In this document: positions 43,066 to 53,879 of the stretch, in pieces
Position numbering within the stretch: position 1 is the first letter of the stretch
How the letters are laid out: every line of letters begins with the position of its first letter
NCBI GenBank assembly: GCA_023213315.1
Contig: JAKCPI010015361.1
Coordinates: 1 to 64,000 of the forward strand
Reading direction: 5' to 3'
DNA: 64,000 nt
From: Euborellia annulipes
Lineage: Eukaryota; Arthropoda; Insecta; Dermaptera; Anisolabididae
Made by a program: the position numbers and the translations under genes
Notes under the pieces: model-generated
The model's database searches: none
Seen by the model: only the letters and a program-made list of their open reading frames with translations
Told to the model about the DNA's origin: nothing

Positions 43066-43225
43066 GAATATATATAGAGAGAGATTAACTACTAAGTATG
43101 TAGAATTATTACGGAGACGATAAATATTACAGCATATAATTATCATTAATTAATATAATCATTCTGATTTATTTTTTTTTCCTCAAAAAAAAAAAAAATC
43201 TGAATTGAATGATGCTTTTACATTT

Positions 43226-43631
43226 TGATTTGAACAAAATCGACCAAAAAGTAATAGTACTTTACTGATGTACTTTTTCAGTTTTTTCGATTTTCTCAAA
43301 ATTCGCTTCAATGATTTTGATTATAATTAAAAAAAAAAAAAAAACAATTATTTTTTAGATGCTCTTTCAAATGTATATTCTCATTTTGTGATTGAAATCT
43401 TCTGAAGACCACTTTACTCTATAGAAAAGATAGGAGAAATGGTTGCCACGGTAACAAAATATAAATATTTTCACATATAAATTTTACATCTTGAATTCAA
43501 ATATACCGGACTGTCGTAAACTAAATATATGTCGACACAAAAAAATCTGGTGTGACAAGCACAGAACACAACTTTCGATTACCGAAGGTAAAGAAATTTG
43601 TGTACTCTGCGACTAGTCACACCAGATTTTA
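43226..43631 (+). mobile_element. HP element, 5'-truncated
   Basis: From GAACAAAATCGACCAAAAAG to the terminal hairpin, AAAAAATCTGGTGTGACAAG, CACAACTTTCGATTACCGAA, ... GACTAGTCACACCAGATTTT. The right arm has AGAAATTTGTGTACTCTGCG, diverged from GAGAAAGTTGTGTGCTGTGC. Confidence 0.8.
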
Positions 43632-44096
43632 TTTGTTAGCTTTTGAAATTTTCCAAGTATAGTATTTTTTTTTTACTATTACTTCTTTTATGCATTTTAT
43701 TTGATATTTTCCAATTTAATTTTGAAATTATGTCTGTCCATCTATCCAGTTCAATTTGTCTGTTTGTTCAAATATTTAATCTTTATTGATATTAATGAAT
43801 TTTAATGAGTATTTGTTCTTCTCTTTCGTATTTGGTAATCAATAATATAGATAAAATAAATAAATCAAAGTAATATGAATTCAGGGGACGAGTTTCGTAT
43901 AAATAAATATCGTATTTAGTAGGTATGGTAGTAGGTATTTTTTAGGTATACAGTATCTGCACTCTATACTTTTTTTTATAATTAAAAAATTATATGATTT
44001 TACATAGGTAATAATAATTATTAAAAAGATTCAGAACGGTGGGGGGCCGAGGGGTCCGCCCTGCACCCCACTCCCCCACCCTTAGACAAAAAATAT
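43632..44096. other. AT-rich; one GC-rich patch
   Basis: GGTGGGGGGCCGAGGGGTCC and GCCCTGCACCCCACTCCCCC at about 44039-44085 look like the subterminal part of a hAT-type element without recognisable ends. The rest is AT-rich. Confidence 0.35.
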
Positions 44097-44422
44097 TATG
44101 ATTATTAATATGGGAGTTTGTAATTATAGACTATTAATCATTTATTAAAAATATAAACACCCTACTGTACAACGTTTCGACTGCATATTCTGCAATCGTT
44201 TTCAAGTACTGTGCTCTTGCCCCGATTCAAGTGCACTAACCACTAAGAAACCGTTTCATGCATCTTATGTATTGTATAACGACGTCATCGCCATCTACAG
44301 TTATTCTAATGAAGTTAGATACAAATTTTCCTGCCACCTACACTCATTTCCTTGAAGTTGGACACAATCACCAAAGCAAGTGTGGTCTATAATTAATAAC
44401 TCCCATAATAATAATAATACAA
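44097..44422. mobile_element. Inverted-repeat element with hammerhead-like motif
   Basis: ATTAATATGGGAGTTTGTAA with TTATAGACTA (left) faces TGGTCTATAATTAATAACTC, CCATAATAATAATA (right). On the minus strand at 44168-44212: GTACTTGAAAACGATTGCAG, AATATGCAGTCGAAACGTTG then TAC. GATTGCA and TGCAGTC form a strong hairpin followed by GAAACGTT, and GTAC pairs with GTAC outside. The order imitates a hammerhead with TTGAAAAC where CUGAUGA should be. The middle (44213-44380) holds GC-richer sequence with no ORF. Confidence 0.6.
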
Positions 44423-44424
44423 AC

Positions 44425-45600
44425 CATAAAAGCTTTAATAAAAATATTATGATCTTAATTATTCAAAAGTTTTTTTTTATTAAGGTTAATTTGATTCTTT
44501 AACCAAATCATTATTACCCTCGTTACCCTCTCTCTCTTGAATGCTTCACGGCCTCTCCCCCTCCCCTACACAACTAATTTCGGGCCCTTCCTTTAACAAA
44601 ATCCTGGGACCGCTACTGTCTGGGGTTAATAGTTAATGAATTTGCGGCTTTTCTTGAATATGTCCTCTCTTTGTTGGTTACAGTAGGTGATCGTTTAATG
44701 AATATGTAGTGACTCAAATAAAGTAAAAGTTGTTTTATAAAATATAATTTAATTCTTTCTTGAAGAAAAAATGAACATAAACTTTTTAGCAAAATAGAAA
44801 ATATAAATATAAATATTTGTTCACAAACAACATAGGAATTTCCAGGTAACCGTCATGACACGTGATCCTATAAAAATATATTTTTGTTTAAATATTAATA
44901 ACAAGGGTCAAACCCCTATAAATATAATTCAAAGACCAATATTGCTACCAGAATTGTTAGTTAATTCCCAAAGTTTAGTGATAGCCAGAGACATACTCAG
45001 AAAATTTTGTTTGAATGATCGGGGGGTGGGGCGATTACTTCCTCTCTCTCTCCCCTATTAAAATGAATACATTTTTTTTATTATAATTTCTAATAGTGTT
45101 TGAAATTTTAATAACTACTATATTTTCTATATTTATTTTATTTTTGAAACTTCAGGAGCCCTTTCTCCCTAATCTACTTAATTAATTAAATATATTTATA
45201 AAAAAGTTGAAGAACAGAAGGACTGCCAGTCCCAGCTGGGGTAGATTATGGAGAGATACAAAATTTGGAAATTCGATTTATGATCTTAAAAACAGCTTAT
45301 TATAAAATGACACCCCCCACTCTCTGTTCTCTCGGATTCTCTTTTCGTAAGGGCCACCGTAATTTTTTTTCTCTTTATTTGTGACTGTAACTTTAATTTT
45401 AAAGAAATAAAATACATTTCTTTTCTCATTAACAAATTCAAGTAGAAAAGTGAATTGAAGTATCAAAATTTCTTATTATTTAAAATTATTCAAAATACAG
45501 TATATTATTAAAATTATATTTTACATAACAAGTATTTTTAATGAGTTTTGTTATTATTAATATTCATTCTTCTCTATTAATAAACAAAGTTTTTAATGGA
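44425..45600. other. AT-rich sequence, no gene seen
   Basis: C-rich patch CACGGCCTCTCCCCCTCCCC near 44548. A frame at 44855-45061 without features. Nothing further. Confidence 0.4.
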
Positions 45601-45628
45601 AGAACTAAGATTATAATTATTCATAAAG

Positions 45629-45990
45629 CTAACTAACTAGGATCAAAATGAATCCCGCTGAATACGTACATAAAATTAATTTGAAAGTTGTAAACAAAAG
45701 ACATTTTCTTGCTTCTATCGTCTCAGGTGGGTAGTTAACATCTTCGCCTCGTTTCTTAATCGTTTCAAAATAGCCCGACTCAAAGGGCCTCAAGGGGAGA
45801 AGCTCACAGAGAGAATTAATCCCTGGTGGCTTACCTCCATACATTGACGGTAATTTGTTACCCAGTCAATAGAATCTGACACGTTGAGCTACAATGTTGT
45901 AATCAGCTTCTAATGCCATTTACGGTGATCATTTCGAGAGATGAAAATACGATCTGATACATTTGTGAATAATTACGTATCGTTTGTCTT
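45629..45990 (-). other. Single-copy island; weak exon candidate on minus strand
   Basis: Less AT-rich and non-repetitive. On the minus strand TGTATGGAG is followed by GTAAGCC (45838-45832), a strong 5' splice-site match. Upstream a frame reads SDSIDWVTNYRQCME, open for 18 codons after a TAG that could be an acceptor, but the polypyrimidine tract is poor. The downstream frame MYGGKPPGINSLCELL stays open to 45629. I do not recognise a family. It could equally be a regulatory island. Confidence 0.25.
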
Positions 45991-46357
45991 TATGGGTATT
46001 AAAATTAGTATTATTATTTTGAAATCTATTATTTATGTTGTCAGATATTGCTATTTTAATGCTCAAACTGTTTTAGAAGATTTACATTCAAATTGCATTT
46101 CAAAACCTTTGAAGTAATTCGTTTTTATAAGGATTTTCTCAAATCAATTTCTTATTTTCTAAAAGAAGTAACCAGACCAATCTTATAAAAGATAAGTTTG
46201 CTTATGTTGCGAGTACAAACAGAACGTGATATCATAGAATAACGCGAATATTCTGTGATGTTGGTCAAACAGTTTGGAAACATCGAACTTTATAAAGCTA
46301 CAAGCTTCAATATGATATCAAGGAATTTTTGATTCAAACGTAAACAATATTAATAGC

Positions 46358-46615
46358 CAGTTGGGGGGGGGGATCGAGAGAAGTTTCTCGGAGGTAATCT
46401 GGTGTGACTGGTGGCAGAGCACACAATTTTTTCTTATTATCGGTAATTTAAAGGTGCATTCTGTAGTTGTTTACCAGAATATATATACAAATCAAATTTT
46501 TAAGTATTTGTTTTTAAAATTTTATATTAAAAATACAATTTTTTCCCAAAAAATATAATTTTCTCAAGTCTCAGGGCGGGATTACCTTCTCCCCCCCCCC
46601 TTGTATCCGCCCTTG
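46358..46615 (-). mobile_element. hAT MITE (family M), inverted and diverged
   Basis: GTAATCTGGTGTGACTGG, CAGAGCACACAATTTTTTCT, ATCGGTAATTTAAAGGTGCA, TACCAGAATATATATACAAA and CTTGTATCCGCCCTTG read as the reverse complement of the family at 12667. The right end (CAAGGGCGGATACAAG inverted) is intact, the left end (CAGTTGGGGGG) is decayed, and no 8-bp duplication remains. A frame of 65 codons crosses it by chance. Confidence 0.8.
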
Positions 46616-46940
46616 CCTTCAAGTCCTGGTAATCTACATTAGATATTTTGGATTCTTAAAGAAAATATTGAGTAAGAACTGTTTTTATTCATCTGATTTT
46701 GATTGATTTTGATCTGATTGATTTCACCCCCTCCACCAAGATAACTCAAAAAAAATTTAATCCCAAGGACCGCGCATGTTATGGTATTTAGTTAGAATCG
46801 ATATGTTTATAAATTTCTTAATATTCTGAATAGCAGATCGTTGCAGTTGATATTTTTTTATTTTAATTTTCCTATCACTCAACAGAGATTAACTCCAATT
46901 ATAAAGAGATGGAGGAGACATTGACAATGTTTAAAAATTT

Positions 46941-47018
46941 TTGGGATTTGGACTCGAGGTGTATAGTAACTTTAGAGATCGTAACCCGCAGCTTATCCGA
47001 TTAGCCACGAGCCTCCTC
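46941..47018 (-). pseudogene. tRNA-Arg-like remnant
   Basis: On the minus strand: GGCTCGTGGCTAATCGGATA with AGCTGCGG, then GTTACGATCTC, then CTCGAGTCCAAATCCC. The D-arm word GTGGCTAATCGGATAAGC resembles arginine tRNAs (GTGGCGCAATGGATAACGC-like), and ACG sits where an Arg anticodon would be. Stems are badly paired, the intervening segment is too long and the ends do not pair, so it cannot be functional. It is either a tRNA pseudogene or the head of an old SINE. Confidence 0.35.
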
Positions 47019-47065
47019 AATATGTTTGATGGGAGCCTCTATTTAAAAATAATAATAGTCTAAAC

Positions 47066-47240
47066 CAGTGGTTCCCAACCGGTGTGCCGCGGCACCCAAG
47101 GGTGTCGTGAGAATGCCTAAGGGGTGCCGCGAGATATTTAGGTAAAATAAAGAGCCGGAAAAACTAAAATTTTGCTAAAAAAAAAAAAACCAAACGATCC
47201 TTTGGGGGTGCCGTGGACTTCAAAAGGTTGGGAAACACTG
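47066..47240. mobile_element. hAT MITE, 175 bp, CAGTGGTTCCCAACC type
   Basis: Ends CAGTGGTTCCCAACC and GGTTGGGAAACACTG, interior GTGCCGCGGCACCC and GGGGTGCCGCGAGA. The exact 8-bp duplication GTCTAAAC lies at 47058-47065 and 47241-47248. CAGTGGTTCCCAACC-type ends with GGTGTGCCGCGGCAC are a widespread hAT terminal type in animals. No transposase. Confidence 0.93.
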
Positions 47241-47249
47241 GTCTAAACA

Positions 47250-48690
47250 CTCTTTATTGGCCTGATGTTGTATTTATATGAGGAGTTTCATCTGGTATAA
47301 GAATAATAATAACAAATGTAGATTATACTCGATATATTTCGGGTTAATAGCCCATGTTCAGCAGTTATTTTTACTCTTTATTGGAACATTTCGGCAAGAA
47401 CCCACCCTACCATCAGCCTTCAAAGATTATATTGTTAATGGGATCAATTTTTTTACATCGAAAAGTACGAAAAAATTTAAGAAAAAAATACAACGTAAAT
47501 AAATGAAACATTTTATTAATTCAAACAGAGAGAGATATACTAATTATGCTTACAACCGTGCTACCAGTCATAGAAATGTATAAAATAATTAATAATGTTA
47601 GATTGAAAAATAGTTTTTATTTTTTTAATTTCAATTTTTTGTCCGCTAGAGTATTTTTTTTAACTAATTTTAACATCTCATTAGAATTACATTTTATAAT
47701 GATAATTTTAATGATAGGAAAAGATCAAAAGAAAGTGAGATACAAAATACAAAATATATTATTTGCATAGGTCTCTCTCGGTATAGAGAGATAATTTAGA
47801 AAACAAATACACAAGCGATTTTTACTGATGAAATAATCAACAATATTGATGTTTCGAGTTTTATTCTGAATAAACAATACGCTAACATTACTCATATTTA
47901 TTTAATACTAATAAAAATAAATGTTATTTATCTTACCGCCTTATACAATTACCATCTTACTGTGGATTGTTGATCCCCTTTATTTAAAACGAAACTTCAT
48001 TTATTTTAAACCCACTTGATTTCTTTCTATTCTACTCAATCAATCAAGATAATTAAAGTTAAATTTTTTAATGAATTAATAATTAAATTATAATTTCATT
48101 TAGATTATAATCTTTAATTGGCTGAAAAACTTCAAGTAGCGAATTAGAAAAAAAAAGGATAAGAACAAATTATAAATTCATTAAACAAAATTAAGTATTT
48201 TAATTTAGAAAGACTTTGGTTTTTTCAGTATAATTATTATTTTAAAAAGTGTACCAAACATATTGGTTTCGAAGCATACTGCTATCTTCATCAGTGTTGG
48301 TTTGTACTTCTATAGGTGAATTTGATAAAAACAATCTCCTGTGGAGTTGCAGATTTACTAATTTATATAAATTAAAAAAAATGTTAAGTAGTTGTATAGA
48401 AACAGGTTTGCTCCTGGAGAAGGATTTTTGATCAACTTCGCTAGGTACATCCAATATATGCTGTCCAAACCGACATTGGTTTAAAATGATAAATATTTTT
48501 TTTTTTTTTTTTTGTACTGAAAAGACCTAAATATCTCCAGAACAATATACTTACAGTACTCGATGACTCTTCAAATAAAATTAGGTATTGATTATGTTAA
48601 AAGTTTAACAATATAGATGAAATAATAGGCTATATAGAGACTATTCGTGCGTCTACAAGCTGAATACTTGATTTTTGATGATGATTCGGC
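47250..48690. other. AT-rich sequence, no gene seen
   Basis: Two + strand frames (47278-47502, 47546-47770) and a pair of opposing frames at 48242-48454 show no recognisable domain; hydrophobic runs reflect T-richness. 48250-48460 is slightly GC-richer and might repay a similarity search. Confidence 0.35.
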
Positions 48691-48756
48691 TTATTATATA
48701 GAGAGAGGGAGGGGCATAGCAGTCATAGGTGAAAAATAAAAGATTATATTTTTTCA

Positions 48757-48790
48757 AAATTTCGACCGTCGATCGCGCTTCATCAGAACA
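48757..48790 (-). ncRNA. CTGATGA...GAAA motif (hammerhead-like word)
   Basis: On the minus strand GTTCTGATGAAGCGCGATCG continues with ACGGTCGAAATTTT. It has a perfect CTGATGA and a GAAA at the spacing of a hammerhead core, but the intervening bases form no convincing stem II, so catalysis is unlikely. Probably a relic of the element type that carries these motifs elsewhere here. Confidence 0.2.
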
Positions 48791-48896
48791 AAAGGTTTAG
48801 GTTAAAGTTCGTTTAAAAAGTAAATGACTATGAACAACACTTAGCAAAAGAACATCGATGAAGAAAAACACAGTACAAATAAAAAATAACACTCAA

Positions 48897-49311
48897 TCAG
48901 GTCTATTCTCTAAAAACAGACGTTAAAATTTAAAATCAACAAATGGATGTTAAAAAGTAATGTAAAAGCAATCAGCGTTAAAAAATGCTATTCTCTAAAC
49001 AAAGTTTTAACAGCGACATTAATTTGTTGCTTTTATTTCAAAGCTATCAAAATCATAACCTTACTTTTTAGGTTAAAGACGCCATTTTTATTTTAAATAC
49101 TACGTTAAAATATTAAAGGCACCCCTAGACATGACATTAATTTTTAACACTATTTATTAAATGTTAACGCTTTGGCTTGCTTTTGTTTACAGAAGAGCTA
49201 TTTGAGGCAAGGAAGTGTTAAAATGAATTAACAATGATTTCAGATGTTAAAAGTTAACATTTTTACTTGGAGAAATAAAAGTTAACGTTTTTGCTTAGAG
49301 AATAGATCTGA
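48897..49311. mobile_element. MITE with TCAGGTCTATTCTCTAA termini, 415 bp
   Basis: TCAGGTCTATTCTCTAAAAA (48897-48916) and TTGCTTAGAGAATAGATCTG with A (49291-49311) are inverted repeats, extended inward by ACGTTAAAATTT / AAAGTTAACGTTT. The interior repeats GTTAAAA/TTTTAAC words many times, including CTATTCTCTAAACAAAGTTT at 48989. No ORF. Superfamily unclear; no certain target duplication. Confidence 0.65.
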
Positions 49312-49320
49312 ATAACAGCA

Positions 49321-49575
49321 ATATTATTATTATCGGAGTTTTTAATTATAGATTACAATTATTTAGTAATAATATAAATACTGTACAACGTTTCGACTAT
49401 TTATGCTGTAGTCGTTTTCAAGCATTGTGCGCTAGAATCGGAACAGTTCTTGAAAAGACTGCAGAACAAGTAGTCAAAACATTGTACAGTAATTATATTA
49501 TTAATAAAATATGTGGTCTATAATTAAAAACTCCCATAATAATAATAATATACAAACCACAAAAGCTTTAATAAA
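49321..49575. mobile_element. Inverted-repeat element with two hammerhead-like motifs
   Basis: Same family as 44097-44422: TATTATCGGAGTTTTTAATT at the left, AATTAAAAACTCCCATAATA at the right. It keeps both motif copies in opposite orientation: minus strand at about 49386-49430 (CTTGAAAACGACTACAGCAT, AAATAGTCGAAACGTTGTAC) and plus strand at about 49450-49492 (CTTGAAAAGACTGCAGAACA, AGTAGTCAAAACATTGTAC). Non-coding. Confidence 0.65.
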
Positions 49576-49579
49576 CAAC

Positions 49580-50029
49580 AGCAATATTATTAATATTATT
49601 TAAAATCTATTTGCAAAACGTATAATTATAGTGATTTTCTAATCAATAGTTAGTATTTGAAGATTTGACTTTTTAATATATATTCATATATAGACTATTA
49701 AAAATATTAATACAATTACATGACTTTACTTTAAAAGCAATCCAAAGAGAAAGCTTTTTTTTTTCTTCTCAAAAATATTCTATCTAAGCTTTAAAACTTT
49801 ATTAAAATACTGTATATCACATATAACAAATGGAGGTAATAAGGTGAAAATGAACTCGAACTCGTTATTCCATTCTAAATTTATAATTGAAATTTGCACT
49901 TGCTTTCACATCGTTTAATACGATTTTTTTTTTTTTATTATTATAATAAATATGTCGAGTTGCATTTTCTTTCTTTTTTTTTTTTGTTAGCAAATGTCAC
50001 TGTAGGAAAAAAAAACAAAATCAACTTTG

Positions 50030-50066
<37 letters not shown>

Positions 50067-50299
50067 GTCTAGTCAAGTTGTATGAAGGGTATGTATAACA
50101 ACTCATTTTTTTTTGTGAATGTTCCTTTTGCAAAAAAAAAAAAAAAAAAAAAAAAAAACTGATATTTGATATTAAAGATTTTACTTTGAAATTTTAAAAA
50201 ACTGACATTTTTTTGGTGAGAGGAAAATAAATAATTAATATATTTAATTAGAGTGTATTTTTTTTTTGCCTTTCTTAGACTATATTTTTTAATTAGCCC
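49580..50299. other. AT-rich with long A/T runs, no gene seen
   Basis: Two A-runs of more than 20 (50034-50065, 50134-50158) on either side of about 70 bp are the main feature. ORFs here are homopolymer-driven. Confidence 0.45.
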
Positions 50300-50550
50300 A
50301 CGCCCCTTCCTGCAACAGGTCTGCATAGTGAACCTTGAGGGACACACAGAGATATACACGTCCACACCAGGGACACACAGGGATACACACGCCCGCACCA
50401 GGGAAACACAGTAGATCGAAAAAGGCCAGTGGAAAAATGAGTGTCCCTGGTGCGGTCGTGTGTATCCCTGTGTGTCCCTCAAGGTTCACTATGCAGATCT
50501 GCTGCGGGTATGTGTATCCCTCGATCATTTTTAATCATTTTTACTCGGAT
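50300..50550. mobile_element. GC-rich inverted repeat, second copy of the 20.6-kb core
   Basis: ACAGGTCTGCATAGTGAACC, TTGAGGGACACACAGAGATA and CACCAGGGACACACAGGGAT face GTGTCCCTGGTGCGGTCGTG, TGTATCCCTGTGTGTCCCTC, AAGGTTCACTATGCAGATCT. Internal direct repeats GGGAYACACANG. The flank TCGATCATTTTTAATCATTT is also shared with the 20.6-kb copy. The long open frames on both strands (up to 137 codons) follow from the repeat and a GC-rich lack of stops. Confidence 0.75.
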
Positions 50551-50678
50551 CTACCGCCCTCTTGAAAGACTCCAACGCCTACAAGGGGGCATTATCACCG
50601 ACGTTGAGAACCTATGATATATAGGGTAAGAGAAAGTAAAAAATGATTATATTTATTTTGTACGATTGCCCACAAGTT

Positions 50679-50935
50679 GTTTTTTTTTTTAATCAAAAAA
50701 CTCATACTTTTTTCTCATTCACACTCACACTCACACAGTATTTTCTGCAACTCAAGCCATTTAAGACTTTGACGATAACCGTTATTATTTATAATATCTA
50801 TTGGGGCATTTCTATTTAAGTCATTTGGTATCCAAATGGCTTAAATAAAATCATCGTACTGCCTGGGGTCCGAACCCGCGACGTTTGATATAGAAGGCAG
50901 GCACGCTACCAACTAGACCAAGCCCGTAGGCCCCT
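50679..50935 (-). mobile_element. tRNA-derived SINE, full length, second head subfamily
   Basis: Minus strand: head GGGCCTACGGGCTTGGTCTA with A-box TGGTCTAGTTGGTAGCGTGC, B box GGTTCGGACCC, body palindrome (AAGCCATTTGGATACCAAAT), short GTGTGAATG tail and homopolymer. The duplication ACAAGTT lies at 50672-50678 and 50936-50942. Differs from the first subfamily by AGTTGGTAGCGTGCC in place of AGAGGTTAGCGTGC. Confidence 0.85.
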
Positions 50936-51149
50936 ACAAGTTAAAAAAAATATTTTAAAATCAACACATCGTTAGTATGTTCAATATAAAAAATATGATT
51001 AAAAAAAAAAAAAATTATTAGATAAATTTGTCAAAGTAAGTGAAATTGATTTTCCACCTAACAAATTGAAAAGAAAATGGAAATGAAATGTCAAAGGTAT
51101 GTTTTATACTGCTAAATTCCTTCTTTTTTCTTTTCTTTTTTTCTTTTTA

Positions 51150-51480
51150 GCCTGTTCCAGTTCCTTCATCTTCCCCCACCACCCCGATCTAAGGGCGTAT
51201 ACTACGTATAAACAATAAATTGATTATGGAATCGGCCTTCTAACTAGACATTGATGCATCACTCGGTGTTCATTAAATCACAAATGATGCTGGTGATTTA
51301 TGCACGAGTATTTCCCGTTCTGGCATTGGCATGCAGCTCACTTCCCATCCTCTTAACCCTAAAAAGGGGGGGGGGGGAGGGGGTTGGGATGTTTCCATCT
51401 CTCTCACAGGCTCATTTGCTTGCTGCTCTTCACTCAAGAAACGGCCTCGGGAGATATTTCATTTTCTTCGCCCACCAGCG
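51150..51480. promoter_or_regulatory. Single-copy island with TGATGCATCA dyad
   Basis: CATTGATGCATCACTCGG (51249) contains the perfect palindrome TGATGCATCA; AATAAATTGATTATGG, GATGCTGGTGATTTATGCAC and CATTGGCATGCAGC are further homeodomain- and caudal-like words. GC-richer than its flanks and non-repetitive, apart from a G-run at 51366-51379. A frame of 88 codons is open but unlike any protein I know. Enhancer is the best guess. Confidence 0.3.
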
Positions 51481-51484
51481 AAAA

Positions 51485-52025
51485 AAAAATTACTCTCCTT
51501 TTTCTCTTGTTAAGTAGACCAAATAGAAATTTCACTAAAAACATGACGGTAGTATGATAAAGAAAAAATATTGAAAAAACAATTTATTTTGTTATTCATT
51601 TTTGTTTGAATAGCATATTTTGATTTTTAGTTTTTTATACTGACAGAATCAGAATCTAAATAAATTTTACGTCAATTTTTTTTGTTATTTTTGAGCTAAC
51701 ACTGTTTAATTCTTTTTCAAAGAATTTTGAAACACAAAGGGTCGTAGCCAGAAGGGAGAGGATTAAGGAACCATTTCTGGCTTAGGGTCCTTCATTGTAT
51801 GCATATGAAATTAATATATTCTCGAAATTCTTGGATTTATTTATGTCAATAGATTTAAGATTTCGCATGATTTACAAATTTTTTATAGTGTGATACGAAA
51901 CGATTTTTGCAGGGGTGGCCACCGTAAAGATAGTAAAGGCAGCTAACTAAACCTGTATTGACGAAGATTTTTTTTTATTTATATACCCGCTTAGCCTTAG
52001 ACCATTAGGCTAAAACTACATTAGT
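51485..52025. other. AT-rich sequence, no gene seen
   Basis: No supportable feature. TAGCCTTAGACCATTAGGCTA at about 51991 is a short dyad (written with its 11-nt loop). Confidence 0.4.
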
Positions 52026-52330
52026 TACAACATCATACAATAAACATATAAAATGAATTATAAACAGAACAATAAGAATACAATAGTAATACAAAACCAA
52101 ACAAAGTCAAAACAATATTAATACATTAACCAAGCAATAAAAATACAATAACAAAGCAACAAAGCAAGTACAACATTAAAAAGAAACAATATGAATAGAA
52201 TATTAATACAAAAACAAAGCAATAAAAATATAAAATCAAAGCAAAAAAATACAAAAACAAAGTAATTTAAATATAAATACAAAGCAATATAAATACAATA
52301 ACAAAGCAATGTAAAGACAATACTAAAAAT
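52026..52330. repeat. Low-complexity ACAAAGCAATAAAAATACAAT repeat, about 300 bp
   Basis: Irregular tandem variants of ACAAAGCAATAAAAATACAA with no G or T runs on the + strand. The reverse-complement version is at 53340-53560 and a third at 54795-54950. The ORF on the minus strand is compositional. Confidence 0.75.
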
Positions 52331-52749
52331 TAAATCACTATACTACCTGAACACAATTTATATTAATTCACTCAAGAAGCAATCAATATCATCAAATCGA
52401 TTGAATCCAAAATTTTCTTAATAATTAATTTTCCATTAAAATCTATTTCTTAATCAATAATGTCTTTTTTAATTAAATTTATCACAATGAAATGGACTTT
52501 TCTTTTTATTCATGAACAAATTTAAACCACTTAAAATAAAACGGCAATGATATTAAAAAATGAAGAAATTAAAAGAATTCTTTCTTTCTCTTGACTTTTT
52601 TTTGTAATAAAATTTATTTGATTAATTTAAGACATAAAAGTCCGGCTTTTTGTTTCTTTTACAAAGTTCTTGAACGTTCTAGCTTAGGGAATACTTGGTT
52701 TTAAGATTGTTTCTGAGGGAGAGAAAAATAAACTTAAAGGAAGGGAGGT

Positions 52750-52985
52750 GTTTGAAATTACCCAAGTTTAACGTTGTTGTTGGCTTGGCATGTCTCAGCA
52801 TGATCGCTAACGCCCCTTGGACACGCAAAGGCTGAGCTTTTGGTCATTCATGTCGTCAATCAATAGAGCTGCCTGAATGAACCCTTTTCGTACATGCAAG
52901 GGGGCGACTATTAATCGGAGGTCAATCAGTGAACATCATCAATCTCAAACTCCACCCATTTGTTGAAAGGAAAATGACTTAAATT
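52750..52985. promoter_or_regulatory. Single-copy island, possible regulatory element
   Basis: TGGCTTGGCATGTCTCAGCA, TGATCGCTAACGCCCCTTGG, GTCATTCATGTCGTCAATCA and GGAGGTCAATCAGTGAACAT. The repeated TCAATCA is a Pbx/Exd-like core. It stands out from AT-rich flanks. No frame longer than about 40 codons is convincing. Function is inferred. Confidence 0.3.
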
Positions 52986-53339
52986 TATTGAATAACCTAA
53001 CATATAATACACTATAGTAAACTTTAATATACATCTTGTTTTTGGTTATTGTTAAAAGATTAATTGATGTTAATTCTACTTGAAATTTGATAAGGATGTG
53101 TTTACTGTTTCATATTATTTTTACTTTCAAGATTCACTATCGAGATTTTAAAATATTTTAGGTTAATCCAAATCATATCAAACAAATTTTGATCTTTCCT
53201 ATTTTCTTGAATTTTTTTTTTTTTACTTTCCTTACATCATTGCATAAAAAAAAAAAATCAACGCGATAGAAGTTTGTTGCCCTAAGAAAGATATAGTCCT
53301 CGCTCTCCATAGATTTCTAAAAAACTCAAACATAACTAT

Positions 53340-53570
53340 ATAGCACTCTGTTTTTGAATGTATTAATATTTTTATTGCTTTGATTTTGTTTTGTTATTGC
53401 TTTAATTTTGTATTATTAATGTATTATTATTTTTTTGATTGTGTTTTATTATTGTATTATTATTTCTTTGATTGTATTATTGTGTTATTATTGCTTTGAT
53501 TTTGTTTTTTTATTGTATTATTATTGCTCCGATTTTGTTTTATTTTTGTTAAAAAAAAAAAAAAAAAATT
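53340..53570. repeat. Low-complexity ATTGCTTTGATTTTGTTTT repeat
   Basis: Tandem-like variants of TTATTATTGCTTTGATTTTG, the reverse complement of the 52.1-kb array, ending in a long A-run. The two arrays are about 1 kb apart in opposite orientation and could pair as a weak giant hairpin. Confidence 0.7.
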
Positions 53571-53879
53571 TAAAGCCTTTTTCGGATAGCTTCTAAAATA
53601 TGAAATTCGTATATTGCTATTTATTAGCAAAAAATTAATGCAATAGATCCTAACATGTAAATCCGCTTTCTGATTATAAATAAATTAATAAAATATTAAT
53701 ATAATTTTCCAATAAAGTTTAAAAAATTTTTTACGTTTTTTGTTCATAAGCCAATTTTATGTAGTCCTTATTTTTCCAAAGGGGCTTAGTAAAAGCTAAA
53801 AAGTTGGTCATCCCTGATACTTTTTAGAATTTAAGAGTTATATTTTTTTACATGGAAACATCAATATTTATATTTATAA

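Noticed and set aside
46250..46320. Operator-like dyad AGAATAACGCGAATATTCT
   Set aside because: It is a single imperfect dyad in AT-rich DNA with no partner site or promoter nearby. Chance is sufficient.
50069..50482. Longest open frame (137 codons, minus strand) as a gene
   Set aside because: Half of it is a GC-rich inverted repeat shared with 20.6 kb and the rest is homopolymer-driven. The same bases are open on the other strand as well.
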